Shown here: positions 60,224 through 64,000 of the stretch, piece by piece
How positions within the stretch are numbered: position 1 is the first letter of the stretch
How the letters are laid out: the number at the start of each line of letters is the position of its first letter
Assembly (NCBI GenBank): GCA_025403435.1
Contig: CM046350.1
Coordinates: forward strand, 19,255,274-19,319,273
Direction of reading: 5' to 3'
Origin: Artocarpus heterophyllus
Lineage: Eukaryota; Streptophyta; Magnoliopsida; Rosales; Moraceae
Length of the DNA stretch: 64,000 bases
Made by a program: the position numbers and the translations under genes
Notes under the pieces: generated by a model
What the model was told of the DNA's origin: nothing
The model's database searches: none
The model's input: only the letters and a program-made list of their open reading frames with translations

Positions 60224-60874
60224 TTACAGATGGAGATTCAAATCAATTGGCCGCTCCCGGCTTTCCCTTTCCCATTCAAGCTTGGATGTTGCAGTGTCGG
60301 ATTCTGGATGTATGATTTGCATTTTATCTATCAATTCCTCAGCTGTTGAAGCAGTGACAAAGATTTGTCTCTCCGATTCTGTAGTGATGTTTTCTTCCAC
60401 AGCGTAATCTAGAAATTTCAAAAGACCGTCATAAAAACCCTTTACGTTCAGCAGTCCCAAAGGTTTGGAATAAAAGCCCAACAATTGCCCACAAGCAACT
60501 ATAAATATTTCCTCAAGAGTACCTAGACCACCAGGTAATGCTATAAAAGCATCAGAATTATAGATTATGTCTTTAAAATTTTTAGGGATACTCCTGACTC
60601 CTTCTCCCTTACCTGTGGCTTCCTTACAAAGGTTTCCTTCAACTGGAATATGAGGCCAAATTCTTACATCAGTAGCGTCGCTAGACCTAGCTGCTAGTGC
60701 CATATTTACCATCATTTTTATACTACCACCCCCATAGATTATGTTAATCTTCTTGCGTGCTAGGACTTGCCCTAAGTGATTTGCAGCTTCTAAATAGGCT
60801 TTATCTTTTCCAAGGCTGGAACCACAAAAGACACAGACATTCTTTATTTTCTTCGTGGACTGGGAGGTAGACAT
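60224..60874 (-). CDS. LOG-like cytokinin riboside 5'-monophosphate phosphoribohydrolase, within the LTR element
   Basis: LOG enzymes release active cytokinin bases from their riboside monophosphates. The ATG at 60872-60874 gives 216 residues, about normal length for the family; the frame is open 13 codons further up without ATG. Visible motifs: the Rossmann-like start KNVCVFCGSSLGKDKAYLEA (residues 11-30), IIYGGGSIKMM (45-55; plant LOGs usually have GGGSVGLMG), the catalytic box PGGLGTLEE (114-122; usually PGGYGTLEE), KPLGLLNVKGFYDGLLKFLD (137-156) and a C-terminal SKLEWE. The segment between the G-rich loop and the PGG box is very diverged: the R-K-x-x-M motif that normally supplies a catalytic Arg is not recognisable. 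No introns are seen, unlike typical host LOG genes. Family membership is clear; activity is doubtful or altered. Confidence 0.88.
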   Translation of the reverse strand: MSTSQSTKKIKNVCVFCGSSLGKDKAYLEAANHLGQVLARKKINIIYGGGSIKMMVNMALAARSSDATDVRIWPHIPVEGNLCKEATGKGEGVRSIPKNFKDIIYNSDAFIALPGGLGTLEEIFIVACGQLLGFYSKPLGLLNVKGFYDGLLKFLDYAVEENITTESERQIFVTASTAEELIDKMQIIHPESDTATSKLEWERESRERPIDLNLHL

Positions 60875-61517
60875 ATTTGGTTTATAGAAGTGGTTGCTTA
60901 ATGTCTGCTCCACTTAGACTTCGGGTTCTATATGAGATTTTAAAGATGAGAAATATACAAAAAGGGCTAAAGAGATAGACGAGTAGGTAATGAAAAGGTA
61001 ATCCAAAGATTTAAACAAAATATTGTGCGGATAAGAAAGTAAGATAAGGTGATTGATAGTTTTCAGAAAATCTGATTCACTTTTTGAAAAAGATTAGACT
61101 CTAATTGTATAACTTTTGACAATTGAGAACAATTCGACAGAAGACCGTCTTGACGCAACTGTAGACTTTTTGACAAATATACACCAAGTCGAGAAATTTA
61201 ATATAAACGACAAATACTGTAGAACTTTTGAAATTTGAGACACAAATCTTGAAATATCTGGATAAGTTTTTCAAAATTCAAACATATTACTGTACCGTAT
61301 GTAATGTGTCTGATAAGATAATATATTTTATTATATATATATTTAAGAAAATCATAAATTAAATAAGATATTAACACTTACTGTATCAATCTAATAATCA
61401 CAATTATTTCAAACACAAAAGCAAATATTCTGAGTAAAAGAAAAACACAAACTGTTGAACATCAGCTAAAACTGCTTCAAATAAGCAAAGACTAAATAAC
61501 CTTTATAGTGCGATGAC
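60875..61517 (-). other. Spacer between the two element ORFs
   Basis: 643 bp, AT-rich, with TATATATATA near 61332-61343. No gene recognised. It would separate the two coding regions on one transcript or hold the promoter of the downstream ORF. Confidence 0.5.
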
Positions 61518-62039
61518 TTATTCCCCATCCAGTTTTCTTATGGCTTGGCAAACAGGATCTAGAAATACCATATTCCTGAGGCGTTGTCTTTCTGTATAAA
61601 ATTTAGGCCAGAGTTTAAAAATAGCTCCTTGAACATATCCACTAGGGTGACCGTGGAGAGGAGGATGGATGCTATCCAAGTTCTCCTTTGAAAGTCCATC
61701 CCTACAAAACCTTATTTTATCCTCTCTATTCGTAGACATATAACCAGGTGAAGTACATTTACCGTTACAATTTTGTCTTCCACATTTGTTACAAGTGACC
61801 ACGATGGCACGAGCTCTTCTTTTCATTGCACTACGACTGGTACCTGTTCCTGGTAAACCGACATCTTGACTAAAGTTACTCGGACGGATTTTCCCCTCTA
61901 TCAACATTCTCACATCACAAGGGATACCAAAACGCATAAGAATCCACAACCGAGTAATTCTAGCCTTGTATTTCTTTCTAAGAATCTTTTGGGAGAGTGA
62001 TGGGAAATACTTTCTCAGGTGTTGGTACTTTGGGTCCAT
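61518..62039 (-). CDS. Basic Cys-rich protein with a Cys4 zinc-finger-like motif, within the LTR element
   Basis: An intact 173-residue ORF, ATG at 62037-62039. I do not recognise a named family. Residues 1-30 are strongly basic and helical in appearance; 28-50 is an amphipathic stretch (RLWILMRFGIPCDVRMLIEG); 65-78 is Ser/Gly then Arg-rich (TGTSRSAMKRRARA); 83-95 is C-x2-C-x4-C-x3-C (CNKCGRQNCNGKC), followed by a Pro-Gly-Tyr turn; the C-terminal third has His/Pro-rich and basic segments. A basic patch directly before a compact Cys4 knuckle suggests nucleic-acid binding. This is not the CCHC knuckle of retroelement gag. The layout recalls the small Cys-rich nucleic-acid-binding proteins of carlaviruses and relatives, by arrangement only; common descent is unproven. 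It lies upstream of the LOG-like gene in the same orientation. Confidence 0.75.
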   Translation of the reverse strand: MDPKYQHLRKYFPSLSQKILRKKYKARITRLWILMRFGIPCDVRMLIEGKIRPSNFSQDVGLPGTGTSRSAMKRRARAIVVTCNKCGRQNCNGKCTSPGYMSTNREDKIRFCRDGLSKENLDSIHPPLHGHPSGYVQGAIFKLWPKFYTERQRLRNMVFLDPVCQAIRKLDGE

Positions 62040-63472
62040 GATGAGATGAAAGAAGAGTAAATAGAAAGGAAAAATTAAGATAGTAAATTGCAGAATCCTA
62101 GAATTCCTTCTTCTTTTAGAGGAAAAGAAGAATTTTTAATGAAAAAGAAGAGGATTTGCGATTTAGAGAGAAAATAACAAATTAAGAGAGAAAAAGTGAA
62201 CTCGGAGAAATAAGCTCCTATGCACAGTAAACGTATATGTAAACAATGATTAAACCACTGTATATGACACGTATAGAAACCACGTGGGAGAGACAGTGTG
62301 AATCAAACTGATTTAAGATTTGAACTAGGCCCAAATGTTCTTAGTTGAAAATGGTCAGGTTGTTTCGGGCCTTAACACATTTAGAACGAGTTAAATAACA
62401 AACATAAAATTGAAAACCAATTTGTATACATCTTAAACCCAATTTAAAGCCCACTATAGATAAAGTTAACTATAAACAACAAATCTAATTTAACGACAAC
62501 AAGGATCTTCCTGAATGATCCAGCAACTCAAATAATTTTGTTTTAATCAAAACCTTATTGAACAATGCATACACCCATATGTTATTGATAATACTTAACA
62601 TCTATCAATGGATTCATCATCATTGCTACCAAGGGTTTAGAATGTGACTAACCTTGAAATCAATACGATTTACGTCTTTCAACATAGACCATATCAATGA
62701 ACAAAGACACTTGATGTTACTACTTAAGAACATCTACAATCCCCACAATTCTACTTATACAATATATAATTTCCTCATATAACAAAACCTTAGGTAACCA
62801 AAAGATTCACTGATACACTTAAATACAATGTACGTAACGAAATATTCCAATTTTGAGATTCATGCATTCTAGACTTTATACAGTCTCAACAGACCAAAAG
62901 TCTAACATTTATCTCTCTTAAGATTCAATACCATGATTCCCAACTTATATCATATTCCTCAAATAAATAGAACTTTTAAGAAAAGTTATTGACACTTATG
63001 TGCTCCATCGAATCCACACATAATCATTACTTAGGTTTGAATCAATTACGAAAAATTTGGCATATCTATGTCAAACTTTAAAATCAATAAATCAAGCCTT
63101 ATATTTCTTATTGTTTTTCACGAGACAAAAGGCTTTTAAATCCTCTTATCTATACGAATTTCTCATCGTTTATACGAATTAAATATGCTTATAGATCCAA
63201 ATATTATACGAATTTCTCATAAGCATTCTACTTATAAACTCATTCCATATAATTATCATTCTCTTATAACTATTAATACTTTCCTTCTACATAATTATTG
63301 TACTCATATAACTATTGATATTTTCATTCTATGGCCTTTCCATGTTACATCCTTTTAGACTGTATAAATCAATGTGAAGGTTCATTTTGATGATGACAAT
63401 AAAAATTCAGCTTCAAAACCATCTCAAAAATATATTTTTTTAAAGTGGTGCTACACTCCCTAGGTTAACCGA
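62040..63472 (-). other. Leader of the LOG-carrying element
   Basis: About 1.4 kb from the PBS to the first ORF without gag homology. Small imperfect repeats occur: TATACGAATTTCTCAT near 63152 and 63207, and a ~45-bp unit with ATAATTATxxTxCTCxTATAACTATT near 63248 and 63290. AT-rich. Confidence 0.55.
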
Positions 63473-63490
63473 ACCTAGGCTCTGATACCA
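63473..63490 (-). other. Primer-binding site of the LOG-carrying element
   Basis: In element orientation TGGTATCAGAGCCTAGG lies 7 bases inside the 5' LTR edge. The first 12 bases are a perfect match to the classical plant initiator-Met tRNA primer-binding site. Confidence 0.9.
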
Positions 63491-63497
63491 AAAATTC

Positions 63498-64000
63498 TGT
63501 AACGCCCCTATGTGGGGGTTAACAGTTTTTAATGAGATAAAATAAAAATAAATAATAAAAGTAAAACCTTAAAAATAAAATTTGCCCGGGACTTAAATGA
63601 AAACTCTCAACTCAAAAATAAAAATATAAACGATAAATAAACCACAGTTTTAATGTAGCACCTTAAATTTAATAATATAAACTGTTGTCATCATCATTTT
63701 AACCCTCAACACATTGTAATACAGTCACAGAAAGTAACAATTGATGCTTACATTATCATGAAGAACATTCTCAACAATTGAAGCAGTCCCAATGTAATAT
63801 AGCTACATCACTTCCTCAACTATATTTCTCGTAGCCACTTCACACTTAGTGAGTCCTGAAAAGATATAAACATAAGGGTATGAGCAACACTATGCTCAGT
63901 AGAGAAAGCCATTACCCACCTTTAGGTTTTTATTACCACATTAAAATCTGCATGGTTAGTAAGTCACATCATATTTCAGATTATGAGGTTTATTATGATC
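63498..64000 (-). repeat. 5' LTR of the LOG-carrying element (partial)
   Basis: Corresponds to 57299-57800 with about two differences; the remaining ~1.47 kb should lie beyond the window. The element then continues into interrupted Athila gag, if the nesting is as inferred. Confidence 0.92.

Larger units (their letters stand above)
57299..64000 (-). mobile_element. Non-autonomous LTR element carrying a LOG-like gene and a Cys-rich gene (runs off right edge)
   Basis: The 3' LTR is 57299-59269. The internal region 59270-63497 has a PPT, two ORFs and a PBS, and the 5' LTR begins at 63498 and continues past the window. No gag or pol was found in the 4.2-kb interior. The stretch next to the PPT (ATTTCGAGGACGAAATTTC followed by AAGGGGGGTAGAGC) is the hallmark of the pol end and PPT of Tekay/Del chromoviruses, and the PBS is the initiator-Met type, so an autonomous Tekay-like relative is the likely partner. 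Over the visible ~500 bp the two LTRs differ by about one indel (near 63620) and one substitution (near 63707), so insertion is recent. The left target duplication would be GTTCT (57294-57298). Confidence 0.88.

Noticed and set aside
60224..60913. Treating the LOG-like frame as an ordinary host gene starting at 60913
   Set aside because: The first 13 codons have no ATG, the gene lies between LTRs in element orientation and no intron is visible.
61518..62039. Calling the Cys-rich ORF a viral gene or a gag nucleocapsid
   Set aside because: The finger spacing is not CCHC, and the resemblance to viral Cys-rich proteins is in layout only; it was kept as unassigned.

Overview
This window is nuclear DNA from a flowering plant, very probably a eudicot. 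It is AT-rich, with the 5' part of a phytochrome gene at the left edge and nested LTR retrotransposons of plant lineages (Ty1/Copia, Tat-type and Athila-type Ty3/Gypsy, and a Tekay/Del-like family) filling most of the rest. No bacterial, organellar, rRNA, tRNA or CRISPR feature was seen.

Layout. 1-2009 (minus) is the first exon of a phytochrome, best matched to PHYE, running off the left edge. 4021-6056 is a Copia solo LTR with a perfect 5-bp target duplication. 9471-41267 is a decayed Tat-clade Gypsy element on the plus strand (gag, protease, RT, RNase H, integrase, a reverse-strand ORF and a 3' LTR). It was broken open by a plus-strand Copia element (12576-31620), which was itself broken by a minus-strand Copia element of the same family (19522-28723). 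A 2.8-kb solo LTR (33117-35923) later landed in the Tat integrase gene. An anonymous ~610-bp sequence at 7874-8480 recurs at 41270-41895, directly after the Tat 3' LTR. A third Copia copy starts at 41896 (minus). It is interrupted at about 48141 by an Athila-type Gypsy element (minus), whose gag is interrupted at 57299 by a young LTR element that runs past the right edge.

The last element (57299 to beyond 64000) is the most unusual object here. It has LTRs, an initiator-Met primer-binding site and a polypurine tract of Tekay/Del type, but shows no gag or pol. In their place are two intact, apparently intronless minus-strand ORFs. The first encodes a 173-residue basic protein with a Cys4 zinc-finger-like motif. 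The second encodes a 216-residue LOG-like protein, from the family of cytokinin riboside 5'-monophosphate phosphoribohydrolases. The visible parts of the two LTRs differ at about two positions in roughly 500, so the insertion looks recent.

A second theme is that two unrelated lineages carry arrays of 12-bp GC-rich palindromes (5-bp arms around a 2-bp centre) set about 22 bp apart. In Copia the site is TCGGC-NN-GCCGA, in the LTR and the untranslated leader. In Athila it is GCGCC-TA-GGCGC, in the LTR and an internal spacer. All similarity statements rest on reading the translations by eye; no database search was run.
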